A DNA stretch of 64,000 nucleotides from Aequorivita sp. Its GTDB lineage: Bacteria; Bacteroidota; Bacteroidia; Flavobacteriales; Flavobacteriaceae. Below are positions 52,420-60,980 of the stretch, piece by piece (the first letter of the stretch is position 1; each line of letters starts with the position of its first letter). The notes under the pieces are model-generated. The model was not told where the DNA came from, did not search any database, and was given only the letters and a program-made list of their open reading frames with translations. The translations under genes and the position numbers were made by a program. The DNA lies in NCBI GenBank assembly GCA_030690315.1, contig JAUYGY010000025.1:151324-215323 (forward strand). Reading direction: 5' to 3'.

Positions 52420-53235
52420 CTATTTTTTTCCCCAAGCCTTTAAATCATTCTTTTTCTCCATTTCATTTTCAATAGAATCGGGTAAATTCGGGAAAAAATC
52501 AATTCCTGTTTTTGCTTCAATTTCGTCAATGGAAACTGCGTATTCGTAAAACGATTCACTGGAAGGTTTATTTGGTATAATAAAAGTGATTGCTTTATAG
52601 TTTCCGTCAGTAACATCCACAACTATTTTGTAAAATTCGTTCGGAACCGAAACATTTTCTTCGCCTATGGTTTTCATATTTCCTTTTAAAACACCTCCGG
52701 TAACTACATAAACCCCATCATATTTTTCGGCCCAAAACCGAACTTTTTGCTCCAATCTATTCCAAATCCCAGAATTGAAACCGCGATCCTGTGGGCTGAT
52801 GTTGCTGGTGAGAAATGTTTCGTTGTAGGCTTCAAAAGTAATTGTTCTATCGCCTGCCGGGCAAAGATGCCCACGGTCATACCCAGAATTTTTATAGTTA
52901 CGCCAATCTGCAGATTGGGTTTTCACACTTTTATCTTCAATAAAGTACGGCCTTTTATACTCGTTTTTTGAAAGGTCTTTTCTTTTTAATTCATAAGCAA
53001 CCCATTCTGCCTGTTCATCTTTTTCAGAATAGGAAAGTGTGAAAAAGTTATGTTTTACAATAACTCCCGTTGTTGATGCGGGAAGAAAAGAATCATTAAA
53101 TTCCACTGAATTTCGCCGAACAGTTTCTGAAGAATTTTCAACTGAACTAGTATCCTTTGGAAATAGGTCATCTGCATAATACAAAACAACGGTTACAATA
53201 ATAATGACTACGGGGTAAATGTATTTTCGATTCAT
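52420..53235 (-). CDS. DNA/RNA non-specific endonuclease (NUC1 family) with membrane anchor
   Basis: 271 residues. An N-terminal hydrophobic helix (YIYPVVIIIVTVVLYYADDLF, about 4-24) is probably an anchor or uncleaved signal. The nuclease domain has WVAYELKRKDL, the catalytic motif YDRGHLCPAGDRT (His about 122; the family form is DRGHLxPxxD), NISPQDRGFNSGIWNRLE with the metal-binding Asn, and VYVVTGGVLKG. It is a beta-beta-alpha metal nuclease acting on DNA and RNA outside the cytoplasm, likely for nutrient scavenging. A TATTTTTG on the reverse strand at 53240-53247 is too close to the ATG to be a normal -7 box. Confidence 0.9.
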   Translation of the reverse strand: MNRKYIYPVVIIIVTVVLYYADDLFPKDTSSVENSSETVRRNSVEFNDSFLPASTTGVIVKHNFFTLSYSEKDEQAEWVAYELKRKDLSKNEYKRPYFIEDKSVKTQSADWRNYKNSGYDRGHLCPAGDRTITFEAYNETFLTSNISPQDRGFNSGIWNRLEQKVRFWAEKYDGVYVVTGGVLKGNMKTIGEENVSVPNEFYKIVVDVTDGNYKAITFIIPNKPSSESFYEYAVSIDEIEAKTGIDFFPNLPDSIENEMEKKNDLKAWGKK

Positions 53236-53743
53236 TTCGCAAAAATACCGCTAATGATGAATATAAAAAAAATAACCGACAACCTAACTATAGGTCAAAA
53301 TGTTAGTATAACAACATCAGAATTTATTCTTTAACCTGTAAAGTTATTTTAGGACGGATTAGGACGGGTCATAGGACGGGTCAACCTCATATCTAAGTCA
53401 AGGATGCTTCTTAGGTAGTCCGGGTCTAGTCCGGGTCTAGTCCGGAGAAGGTCCAGAGTGGCTCCGGATCAATTATTTATAAAGATTAGAGAAATGTTTA
53501 CTGAAGACACACATCCCGCACGAGCAATACTCATCAAATATTTTCCTACTGATAGCCATATTAAAATGTACACTTAAAATTTTCTCAGAATAATCCAACG
53601 TACAATATACAACATAACAACCTAAAAGTCAAGCAGATTATAAAGTTTTTCAGTTATAATGGGTTGTAAAAAAATATATCTTTATAAAAAAATCTGAAAG
53701 TATATTTTGATTGTATTACCATTAAAAATGCATAATTTTCGCT
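53236..53743. other. 508-nt intergenic region between nuclease and OppC-like genes
   Basis: No open frame or structured RNA that I can name. The only organised part is the GC-rich iteron cluster 53351-53445. The stretch 53470-53743 is AT-rich with A and T runs and no clear hairpin. Confidence 0.6.
53351..53445. repeat. GC-rich iterons in an AT-rich gap
   Basis: Three copies of AGGACGG (53351, 53361, 53373; the last two extended to AGGACGGGTC) and, after 33 nt, three 11-nt direct repeats TAGTCCGGGTC (53416, 53427, 53438; last one cut after TAGTCCGG). The two sets share GGGTC and have complementary GGAC/GTCC cores. A further GTCC and CTCCGG follow at 53451-53467. Confidence 0.75.
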
Positions 53744-54850
53744 TTAACTATTCCGCACATCCATCGCGTCACGAAGCGCATTTCCAATTAACATAAAAGC
53801 AGTGACCAAACTCATAATGGCCAATCCCGGAATAAGTGCGAGATATGGTTTCCCTAAAATAATATAGGCATAGTGGTCTTTAATAATCCCGCCCCAGCTT
53901 GGTGTGGGGGGTTGGGCGCCGATCCCCAAAAACGAGAGCCCACTTTCAATAAGAATGGCTCCCGCAAAATTTGCAGCTGAAATTATAATAACTGGAGCCA
54001 TACTGTTCGGTAAAATATGTTTTACAATTATTCTGAAATCATTATAACCCAAAGCACGGGCGGCGGTAACGTACTGCATCTGTTTTACGCCCATAACCTG
54101 CCCTCTCACTACGCGGGCAACTTCTACCCACATCGTTAACCCAACGGCGATGAAAACCTGCCAAAAACCTTTCCCCAGCACCAAAGTGATGGCGATTACT
54201 AATAATAAAGTGGGTATAGACCAAGTAACGTTGATGAGCCACATAATTGCCGCATCCACTTTTCCTCCGAAATACCCGGCAATGGCTCCCATTGTGATTC
54301 CAATAACCAGAGATATAAAAACCGCCACAAAGCCAATAGCCAAGGAAATCCGAATGCCAATTAGCATTCGACTCAACATATCCCGGCCGTATTTATCTGT
54401 CCCGAGCAGGAAATTTTTTTCTGAAATGTATTTCTGGGGAATTTCATTTACTGAAGAAGCTTTTGGAAACAGGGAAAGCGCGTATTCCTTTTGCAATCCG
54501 TCCACTCCATCTGCGGTATATTCGTTGATTTCGATCGTATTCTGTTTTAAGGAAAAATTAGAAACGGGAATTTCCGTATCGGCATTCTTTTTTCCGAAGA
54601 AAAAAACCGAAAATGGGTTTTGCTCCTCAACCGTTGCTGGAATGGTAAGCATTTTTATTGAAAATCCAGGATTTTTTGAATGTATGGAAAGGTGCATTTG
54701 GTTTGCATTCTGCGAATTGTCTGGAGCAAGCGCATAGGCAAAAATTGCAGTCAAAGCACAAAGCGTCAAAAAACCCAAACTAAAAACGCCCCAAAAGTTT
54801 TTTTTGAACTTTTGGAGCGCTATCCCTGTTAATGAAGTGGAGTTTTTCAC
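53744..54850 (-). CDS. ABC transporter permease, OppC/DppC-like
   Basis: 368 residues from a GTG start. One N-terminal helix (GVFSLGFLTLCALTAIFAYALA, about 21-42), a periplasmic insert of about 95 residues, then the binding-protein-dependent permease domain with RMLIGIRISLAIGFVAVFISL, and the EAA coupling loop YVTAARALGYNDFRIIVKHILPN. The C-terminus has FLGIGAQPPTPSWGGII, characteristic of the OppC side of peptide/nickel importers, and ends GNALRDAMDVR. It should pair with an OppB-like permease, ATPases and a binding protein, none of which is adjacent. Substrate unknown, most likely peptides. Confidence 0.9.
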   Translation of the reverse strand: MKNSTSLTGIALQKFKKNFWGVFSLGFLTLCALTAIFAYALAPDNSQNANQMHLSIHSKNPGFSIKMLTIPATVEEQNPFSVFFFGKKNADTEIPVSNFSLKQNTIEINEYTADGVDGLQKEYALSLFPKASSVNEIPQKYISEKNFLLGTDKYGRDMLSRMLIGIRISLAIGFVAVFISLVIGITMGAIAGYFGGKVDAAIMWLINVTWSIPTLLLVIAITLVLGKGFWQVFIAVGLTMWVEVARVVRGQVMGVKQMQYVTAARALGYNDFRIIVKHILPNSMAPVIIISAANFAGAILIESGLSFLGIGAQPPTPSWGGIIKDHYAYIILGKPYLALIPGLAIMSLVTAFMLIGNALRDAMDVRNS

Positions 54851-54913
54851 ACTTCAAATTTAGTAAAAAATAGCTTGCTTCCTTGAGAAACGAGCAGTGG
54901 GTTTAACCAATTA

Positions 54914-57121
54914 TTAGTTTTTAATATCGGCTACTTTTCTAGCTTTAATGTTATTCAACTTTAAATCTTCAAGCACGTGTACCGCTTCTTCCACATACAT
55001 ATCCTTGCTCAGATTTTTATGCCATCTTTTACGTTTTTCAGACAGGGTGGTGTCTTGCTTCATCAAAGCGGTTTCATAAGGCAATGATTCAAAAGTAAGA
55101 TGATTGTCATATTCGTCTATTGCATCAAAACGTTTGGTTTCATCTTTTCGTTGTGCAATTTCAGCGCTGTAATCCTTAAAATTAAGGTTTACTTCTTTTT
55201 CATCCCTTCGTTCTTTTATCCATTTAGCGTTATCATCAATTAGGCCTAACTGTTCATTTTGTGCCATTCGTGCTTTGCTTTTTTGAATGGTTTCATCATA
55301 ATCTATGTAACCATCCCAAACATCGTATTTTGCAGCATCAATCTTATCATAAGGCAACGGATTTGGATAATCACGCTCCCCAATATCAATATAGCTATAG
55401 CGGTCTGGCATTACTACATCACTCTTTACGCCTTCCAACTGAGTGGAACCTCCATTAACGCGGTAGAATTTTTGGGAAGTAATTTTCAAAGCGCCCATAT
55501 CGCCCAAATCGTTTTTGCGCAACCATTGGTTTAAGTCGATCACATTTTGAACCGTACCTTTTCCATAGGTTTGTGCGCTACCTATAACAATGGCACGCTT
55601 GTAATCCTGCATGGCCGCCGCCAAAATTTCAGAGGCTGAAGCGGAGAGTTCATTCACCAAAATAACCAAGGGGCCGTCCCAAAGTATTTCGCTGTCTTTG
55701 TCTTCAAGAATTTCTTTATTTCCGGTGGAAGCAACCTGCACAACAGGACCTTTTTTAATGAAAAGTCCTGCAATGTCAACAGCTGTACGTAAAGATCCGC
55801 CGCCGTTGTCTCGAAGGTCTAAAACTAGTCCTTCCATTCCTTCTTCCTTTAAACGGATAATTTCTTTTTTAACATCGGTTGCAGCGTTGCGCTCTTTATA
55901 ATTTTCCATATCAAAATAGAACTGCGGCAAATTTATTAATCCAAATTTGCGGTCATCTTTTTCAATAAGTGAAGATTTTGCATAGGTTTCTTCAAGTTCA
56001 ACAATATCCCGGGTAAGTATTTTGTCGGAAATGGTCCCGTCAACATTTTTGATTGTCAAGGTTACTTTGGTTCCTTTTGGGCCTTTAATAAGCTTTACGG
56101 CATCATCAATGCGCATTCCAATAATGCTTACCGCATCTTTTTCACCTTCTTGTTTTACTTTCATAATGGCATCGCCCACTTCAATCTTTTCACTTCTCCA
56201 GGCTGGACCGCCACTAATAATTTCGATAACAGTAATGTAATCGTTTTTCTTTTGAAGCCTCGCCCCTATGCCTTCAAGTTTTCCTGACATTTGCAGGTCA
56301 AACCTATCTTTTTCTGGCGGTGCAAAATAATTGCTGTGGGGGTCAAACTCTTCCACTATTGTGTTTAAATAGATAGCGAAATAATCCTTGCGCTCCAAAT
56401 CTTTGGTGAAATCAAAATATTCATCCAAGGATGTTTTTGTAGTTTCACGAGCTTTCTTTTCAAGCTCTGCCAACGGCTTTGACTTGAAAGGCTCTTCAGG
56501 TTCAGCCTTTGCTTTTTCAGTAGTTTCAGAAAAATCTGTTACATCTTCAACTTTGGTTTCTTTAGTTGAAGAAATGCCTTTTTCTTTATTCCTTTGATCT
56601 TCAACCAAATCATAATATCCTGAAAGGGTTGTAAATTTTAGCTGTTGTTTCCAACGTGATTGAAGATCCTTTAATGAAGTAGCATAGGCAAGATTGTCAT
56701 AATCTACATTGATGCTTTCCTGCTCGTTAAAATCAAAAGGTTTGCTTAAAACATCTGGATAGATTTTTTTCACATCTGCCATACGTTCCAAGAAACGAGT
56801 GTAAACCAAATCAAAAAATGAAAGATCTTTATTTTTAATTTGGTCGTCAATTTCGTTTTTGTATTTGCTGAACTCCACAATATCGGAAGCTAAGAAATAT
56901 CTTTTTAAGGGATCTAACCCATTAATGAAATCCTCATAAACTTCAGCCGAAAACTGATCGTTTATATCTTTCGGGTCATAATGCCCCTTTTGAAGCACAT
57001 AGGTTATTAAGTCTAAAAGTAATTTGTCTTTATCAGGATCGTCAAATTCCTTTGTTGTAAAGCTGCAGGAAGCCACAGAAACAAAAACAGCAAGGAACAA
57101 AACTTTAAAATTCTTTTTCAT
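54914..57121 (-). CDS. Tail-specific carboxy-terminal processing protease (Prc/CtpA family, S41)
   Basis: 735 residues from ATG 57121; an ATG three codons upstream (57130) is also possible. A signal peptide with lipobox-like VASC (FLAVFVSVASC, Cys about 20) may make it a lipoprotein. An N-terminal helical region (about 30-230), a PDZ domain (about 255-330; LEGIGARLQKKNDYITV, EVGDAIMKV), and the S41 protease core with GLVLDLRDNGGGSL, the catalytic Ser in NELSASASEIL and Lys in TYGKGTVQN. A C-terminal DUF3340-like part follows. It degrades or trims periplasmic proteins from the C-terminus. Divergent from surE. Confidence 0.92.
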   Translation of the reverse strand: MKKNFKVLFLAVFVSVASCSFTTKEFDDPDKDKLLLDLITYVLQKGHYDPKDINDQFSAEVYEDFINGLDPLKRYFLASDIVEFSKYKNEIDDQIKNKDLSFFDLVYTRFLERMADVKKIYPDVLSKPFDFNEQESINVDYDNLAYATSLKDLQSRWKQQLKFTTLSGYYDLVEDQRNKEKGISSTKETKVEDVTDFSETTEKAKAEPEEPFKSKPLAELEKKARETTKTSLDEYFDFTKDLERKDYFAIYLNTIVEEFDPHSNYFAPPEKDRFDLQMSGKLEGIGARLQKKNDYITVIEIISGGPAWRSEKIEVGDAIMKVKQEGEKDAVSIIGMRIDDAVKLIKGPKGTKVTLTIKNVDGTISDKILTRDIVELEETYAKSSLIEKDDRKFGLINLPQFYFDMENYKERNAATDVKKEIIRLKEEGMEGLVLDLRDNGGGSLRTAVDIAGLFIKKGPVVQVASTGNKEILEDKDSEILWDGPLVILVNELSASASEILAAAMQDYKRAIVIGSAQTYGKGTVQNVIDLNQWLRKNDLGDMGALKITSQKFYRVNGGSTQLEGVKSDVVMPDRYSYIDIGERDYPNPLPYDKIDAAKYDVWDGYIDYDETIQKSKARMAQNEQLGLIDDNAKWIKERRDEKEVNLNFKDYSAEIAQRKDETKRFDAIDEYDNHLTFESLPYETALMKQDTTLSEKRKRWHKNLSKDMYVEEAVHVLEDLKLNNIKARKVADIKN

Positions 57122-57263
57122 TATCCGCATAGTAGTAGTATTATTTAAAGGTGCCTAAATTATATAAAAAACTGTGCCATGAAAGGATTTTGGTACTAAT
57201 TTTTTGTTAAACAGTTTTTTCCATTTCTGAAATGGGAATTCTTTCATTCAAATTTAATAAATG

Positions 57264-57271
57264 TATTTTTG
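57264..57271 (+). promoter_or_regulatory. Putative -7 promoter box of surE
   Basis: TATTTTTG matches TAnnTTTG, 23 nt before the surE ATG at 57294. It lies right on the upstream ATG at 57261, which therefore is not the start. Confidence 0.5.
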
Positions 57272-57293
57272 TTTTTTTAAAATCAATAAAAAT

Positions 57294-58070
57294 ATGTCCA
57301 AAAAACGACCGCTCATTTTAGTAACCAATGACGATGGCATTAACGCTCCCGGCATCCGGACGCTAATTGAAGTAATGAACACCTTGGGTGACGTTTATGT
57401 GGTGGCACCAGATTCCCCACAAAGTGGAATGGGCCACGCCATTACCATTAACGACACATTGTATTGCAATAGTATAAAAGTGACAAATGGGGACCCTCAA
57501 AAAGAATATAGTTGCAGTGGTACGCCGGTTGACTGCGTTAAAATAGCAGTAAATGAAATTTTGAAACGCAAACCAGACCTTTGTGTTAGCGGCATCAATC
57601 ACGGAAGTAATTCATCTATCAATGTAATTTACAGTGGCACGATGAGCGCAGCTGTGGAAGCGGGAACATTGGGCATTCCTTCCATTGGATTTTCACTTTT
57701 GGACTATTCTTTGGAGGCCGATTTTAAACCGTCAAAGAAGTATGTAAAATCCATTGCAGAGCAGGTCATGAAAAACGGGCTGCCAAAAGGCGTGGTTCTT
57801 AATGTAAATATCCCCAAACTAAACGCTTCCGAAATAAAGGGCATAAAAGTGTGCCGCCAAGCAAATGCGCATTGGGAAGAAAAATTTGATAAACGAACCA
57901 ATCCGCTGGGGCGCGATTATTACTGGCTTACGGGCGAATTTGTAAACGAGGACAAAGGCGAAGACACAGATGAATGGGCGCTGCACAACGGCTTTGTTTC
58001 GGTAGTTCCCGTACAATTTGACCTTACCGCACATCACGCGATGAAAGAGCTGAACACTTGGGATTTATAA
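57294..58070 (+). CDS. surE: 5'/3'-nucleotidase SurE
   Basis: 258 residues from ATG 57294. The N-terminal metal site LVTNDDGINAPGI (about 8-20), the VVAPDSPQSGMGHAIT segment, SCSGTPVDCVK, the second metal/phosphate motif VSGINHGSNSSINVIYSGTMSAAVE and GIPSIGFSL are all present. SurE removes phosphate from nucleoside monophosphates, with a divalent metal, and helps in stationary-phase survival in other bacteria. A small membrane protein and coaD follow on the same strand. Confidence 0.96.
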   Translation: MSKKRPLILVTNDDGINAPGIRTLIEVMNTLGDVYVVAPDSPQSGMGHAITINDTLYCNSIKVTNGDPQKEYSCSGTPVDCVKIAVNEILKRKPDLCVSGINHGSNSSINVIYSGTMSAAVEAGTLGIPSIGFSLLDYSLEADFKPSKKYVKSIAEQVMKNGLPKGVVLNVNIPKLNASEIKGIKVCRQANAHWEEKFDKRTNPLGRDYYWLTGEFVNEDKGEDTDEWALHNGFVSVVPVQFDLTAHHAMKELNTWDL

Positions 58071-58096
58071 AATACTGAATTCAATAAAAAAATAAT

Positions 58097-58384
58097 ATGA
58101 AACCGCACATAAAAGAATTATTAATAGGTTTTGTTATTGGCTTGGCCGCAAATATGGCCGGCACCTATTTGTACATTTTCTTTTTTTCAAAACTTAGTTT
58201 GGAATCCACATTACAAGCAGCTTTGGAAAATGATTATTTGGGAAGTTTGATCGCTTTGGGCGCAATTTTAAACCTAATCGTATTTTTTATCCTTTTGAAA
58301 AAGAATCAATTTTATCGGGCCCGAGGTGTGGTTATGGCAACCGTACTTGCTGCTTTGGCAATCCTTATTTCAAAATTTTTCTGA
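58097..58384 (+). CDS. Small membrane protein of unknown function
   Basis: 95 residues with three hydrophobic helices (about 8-30, 47-67, 75-93: LLIGFVIGLAANMAGTYLYIFFF, LIALGAILNLIVFFILL, VVMATVLAALAILISKFF). The short loops are charged. No family is recognised. It sits 26 nt after surE and 58 nt before coaD, so it may share their transcript. The frame, membrane pattern and codon use look like a real gene. Confidence 0.7.
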   Translation: MKPHIKELLIGFVIGLAANMAGTYLYIFFFSKLSLESTLQAALENDYLGSLIALGAILNLIVFFILLKKNQFYRARGVVMATVLAALAILISKFF

Positions 58385-58442
58385 AAAGAAAAGTGGTTTT
58401 AGCTATAACTCATTAACTTAGTAACCAAATAACACAACGATT

Positions 58443-58898
58443 ATGAAACGCGCCGTTTTTCCCGGAACTTTTGACCCAATTACCCTCGGGCACATTGACA
58501 TTATAGAACGTGCGCTTCCTCTTTTTGATGAATTGATAATTGCCATTGGCGTAAATGCAGATAAAAAGACAATGTTCACATTGGAAGAAAGAATTCAATT
58601 TATTGAAAATTCTTTTGAAGGCGAAGCGAAGATAAAAGTAAAAAGCTATTCTGGGCTCACGGCAAAGTTTTGCATTTCTGAAAAAGCACAGTTTATAGTT
58701 CGTGGCTTACGAAACACTACAGATTTAAATTATGAACAACCCATCGCGCAGACAAACTATAAAATGGCAGAGGTTGAAAGCATTTTCTTAATCTGCTCTC
58801 CCGAAGTTTCGAACATATCTTCAACTATAGTTCGGGACGTGATGAGGAATGATGGAGATTTTTCTAGCTTGGTTCCTTCCTCGGTTAAAAAACAATAA
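58443..58898 (+). CDS. coaD: Phosphopantetheine adenylyltransferase
   Basis: 151 residues. The nucleotidyltransferase signature AVFPGTFDPITLGHIDIIERA (T/HxGH form) is at about 4-24, followed by AIGVNADKKTMFTLEERI, VRGLRNTTDLNYEQPIA and the C-terminal ISSTIVRDVMRNDGDFSSLVP. It makes dephospho-CoA from 4'-phosphopantetheine and ATP, the fourth step of coenzyme A synthesis. Convergent with rpsT. Confidence 0.96.
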   Translation: MKRAVFPGTFDPITLGHIDIIERALPLFDELIIAIGVNADKKTMFTLEERIQFIENSFEGEAKIKVKSYSGLTAKFCISEKAQFIVRGLRNTTDLNYEQPIAQTNYKMAEVESIFLICSPEVSNISSTIVRDVMRNDGDFSSLVPSSVKKQ

Positions 58899-58920
58899 AT
58901 TTCAAAAAAAATAAAGCAAA

Positions 58921-58950
58921 AAAACCCCTTCAGTTTCCTGAAAGGGTTTT
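58921..58950. terminator. Bidirectional terminator between coaD and rpsT
   Basis: 13-bp stem with one C-A mismatch (AAAACCCCTTCAG / CTGAAAGGGTTTT) and a TTTC loop; an A-run precedes it, giving the T-run for rpsT on the reverse strand. Confidence 0.8.
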
Positions 58951-58970
58951 CAAAATTTTTCTGAAAAGGA

Positions 58971-59222
58971 TTATAGCGCAGCTACGTGCTTGGCCATATT
59001 CGATTTTAAATTGGAAGCTTTATTACTGTGAATAATATTCTTCTTCGCCAATTTATCGATCATAGAAACAACGCTTGAAAACATGGTTTCTGCCTCTTTC
59101 TTATCAGTAAGCTCCTGAAATTTTTTCATGGCATTACGGGCAGTTTTGTGCTGGTAGCGGTTACGCAAGCGCTTTGCGTCGTTACTTCTTATTCTCTTTA
59201 ATGCTGACTTGTGATTTGCCAT
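58971..59222 (-). CDS. rpsT: 30S ribosomal protein S20
   Basis: 83 residues, typical length. MANHKSALKRIRSNDAKRLRN at the N-terminus and the three-helix charged pattern with SVVSMIDKLAKKNIIHSNKASNLKSNMAKHV are the S20 features. It binds the 5' domain and h44 of 16S rRNA. The tRNA-Glu gene lies 27 nt upstream on the same strand, and both seem to share the promoter at 59346-59376. Confidence 0.97.
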   Translation of the reverse strand: MANHKSALKRIRSNDAKRLRNRYQHKTARNAMKKFQELTDKKEAETMFSSVVSMIDKLAKKNIIHSNKASNLKSNMAKHVAAL

Positions 59223-59249
59223 TTTATTTTTATTAAATTCTAATTATTG

Positions 59250-59321
59250 TAGTCCGTAGGGGAATCGAACCCCTGTTACCAGGATGAAAACCTGGCGTCC
59301 TAACCCCTAGACGAACGGACC
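59250..59321 (-). tRNA. tRNA-Glu (anticodon TTC)
   Basis: 72 nt including the discriminator A, with all four arms: acceptor GGTCCGT / ACGGACT (the first pair is G-U), D arm with TAGGGGTTA, anticodon stem CCAGG / CCTGG around TTTTCAT (anticodon TTC), and T arm AGGGG-TTCGATT-CCCCT. CCA is not encoded. Confidence 0.95.
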
Positions 59322-59345
59322 ATTCTTATTTCTTAAATGCGGATG

Positions 59346-59376
59346 CAAAAATACAACTATTTTTGAACGGCGCAAA
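59346..59376 (-). promoter_or_regulatory. Promoter of tRNA-Glu and rpsT (TTTG-N19-TATTTTTG)
   Basis: On the reverse strand TTTG (59373-59376) is followed after 19 nt by TATTTTTG (59346-59353), both boxes and spacing as in the Bacteroidota consensus. The tRNA begins 24 nt downstream. It is the best promoter match in the window. Confidence 0.7.
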
Positions 59377-59402
59377 TCCTATATTACTTTTTTCAAAAAA
59401 AA

Positions 59403-60878
59403 TTAATATGCTCTGGCAAATAGCACTTTTCTAACTGAGGGTTTTCCTGTAACCATGCACCTTCCCGCTTCAATCTTTCCGTCTAAAGGAATGCATCTTA
59501 TTGTTGCTTTGGTTTCGTTTTTTATTTTTTCCTCAGTTTCCGTTGTCCCGTCCCAATGCGCTAAAATGAAGCCTCCTTTGGTTTCCAACACTTCTTTAAA
59601 TTCTTCATACGTAGCTACTTCCGTCGTATTTTCAGTGCGATGCAAAATAGCTTTCTTATATAAATTCTCTTGAATTTCATCCATCAATAAAATTACTTTT
59701 TCAACTACACTTTCATTGCTGATGGATTCTTTTTGAAGCGTATCCCGTCTCGCCAACTCCACCGTACCCTTTTCAACATCTTTTGGGCCAATAGCAATTC
59801 GGACCGGTACGCCCTTCAATTCGTATTCATTGAATTTCCAACCTGGCTTTTGGGTATCGCGGTTGTCATATTTCACTCGAATTCCTTTGGCACGCAGTTG
59901 TTTCATTAAATCTTTAGCCACTTCATCTACGGCTTCAAATTCAACCTCATTTCTGTAAATTGGAACAATAACCACTTGATCTGGCGCCAAATTTGGAGGT
60001 AAAACCAAACCGTTGTCATCACTGTGCGTCATTACCAAAGCACCCATCAATCGCGTGGAAACTCCCCAAGAGGTGGCCCAAACGTAATCAAGCACGCCTT
60101 CTTTGGAAGTAAATTTTACATCAAAAGCTTTTGCGAAATTCTGCCCCAAAAAGTGGGAAGTCCCCGCCTGAAGTGCCTTTCCGTCCTGCATCAAGGCTTC
60201 AATACAATAAGTTTCCAAAGCCCCGGCGAAGCGTTCGCTTTCTGTTTTTGTGCCTTTCACTACTGGAATGGCCATATAATTTTCGGCAAAATCGGAATAT
60301 ACATTCATCATTTGTTCAGCTTCCGCTATTGCTTCATCTTTGGTTGCATGGGCCGTGTGGCCTTCTTGCCATAGAAATTCAGCCGTGCGTAAAAATAAAC
60401 GGGTTCGCATTTCCCAACGCACCACATTGGCCCATTGGTTTATTAAAAGTGGCAAATCTCGATAGGATTGGATCCACTTTCTGTAGGTATCCCAAATAAT
60501 AGTTTCAGAGGTTGGGCGAACAATCAATTCTTCTTCTAATTTTGCATCTGGGTCCACAATTATTCCGCTGCCATCCTCTGCATTTTTCAATCTATAATGC
60601 GTTACAACTGCGCATTCCTTAGCAAAACCGTCAACATGGCTTGCCTCTTTACTGAAATATGATTTCGGAATAAAAAGTGGGAAATAGGCGTTTTGATGCC
60701 CAGTTTCCTTGAACATTCTATCTAACTCTGCTTGCATCCGTTCCCAAATTGCATACCCGTAGGGCTTTATAACCATACAGCCCCGAACACCTGAATTTTC
60801 AGCGAGATCTGCCTTGACCACCAGCTCATTATACCATTTGGAGTAATCTTCCTCTCTTGTTGTTAATTTCTTTGCCAT
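59403..60878 (-). CDS. proS: Prolyl-tRNA synthetase (eukaryote/archaeon-like, ProS type 3)
   Basis: 491 residues, well short of the roughly 570 of the E. coli type and lacking the inserted editing domain. Class II motif 2 is at [27 protein letters not shown], and motif 1/tRNA-end sections [16 protein letters not shown] and [12 protein letters not shown] are visible. Other marks are [16 protein letters not shown], the anticodon-binding domain [13 protein letters not shown] and the C-terminal zinc-like region around [18 protein letters not shown], ending in FARAY. It charges tRNA-Pro with proline. Divergent from the Tyr/Gly-rich lipoprotein. Confidence 0.95.
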   Translation of the reverse strand: MAKKLTTREEDYSKWYNELVVKADLAENSGVRGCMVIKPYGYAIWERMQAELDRMFKETGHQNAYFPLFIPKSYFSKEASHVDGFAKECAVVTHYRLKNAEDGSGIIVDPDAKLEEELIVRPTSETIIWDTYRKWIQSYRDLPLLINQWANVVRWEMRTRLFLRTAEFLWQEGHTAHATKDEAIAEAEQMMNVYSDFAENYMAIPVVKGTKTESERFAGALETYCIEALMQDGKALQAGTSHFLGQNFAKAFDVKFTSKEGVLDYVWATSWGVSTRLMGALVMTHSDDNGLVLPPNLAPDQVVIVPIYRNEVEFEAVDEVAKDLMKQLRAKGIRVKYDNRDTQKPGWKFNEYELKGVPVRIAIGPKDVEKGTVELARRDTLQKESISNESVVEKVILLMDEIQENLYKKAILHRTENTTEVATYEEFKEVLETKGGFILAHWDGTTETEEKIKNETKATIRCIPLDGKIEAGRCMVTGKPSVRKVLFARAY

Positions 60879-60980
60879 AGCCTGGTTTTTGGCACAAATC
60901 TTGTGTCTATGTTAAATGATTAGTTATTGTCCGCAAAACTACTTATTTTTATGATGTTCAACAATAAAATTACCACAGAT

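Noticed and set aside
53240..53247. TATTTTTG as promoter of the nuclease gene
   Set aside because: Only 4 nt lie between it and the ATG, leaving no room for a normal transcription start before the codon; it may be chance in an AT-rich region.
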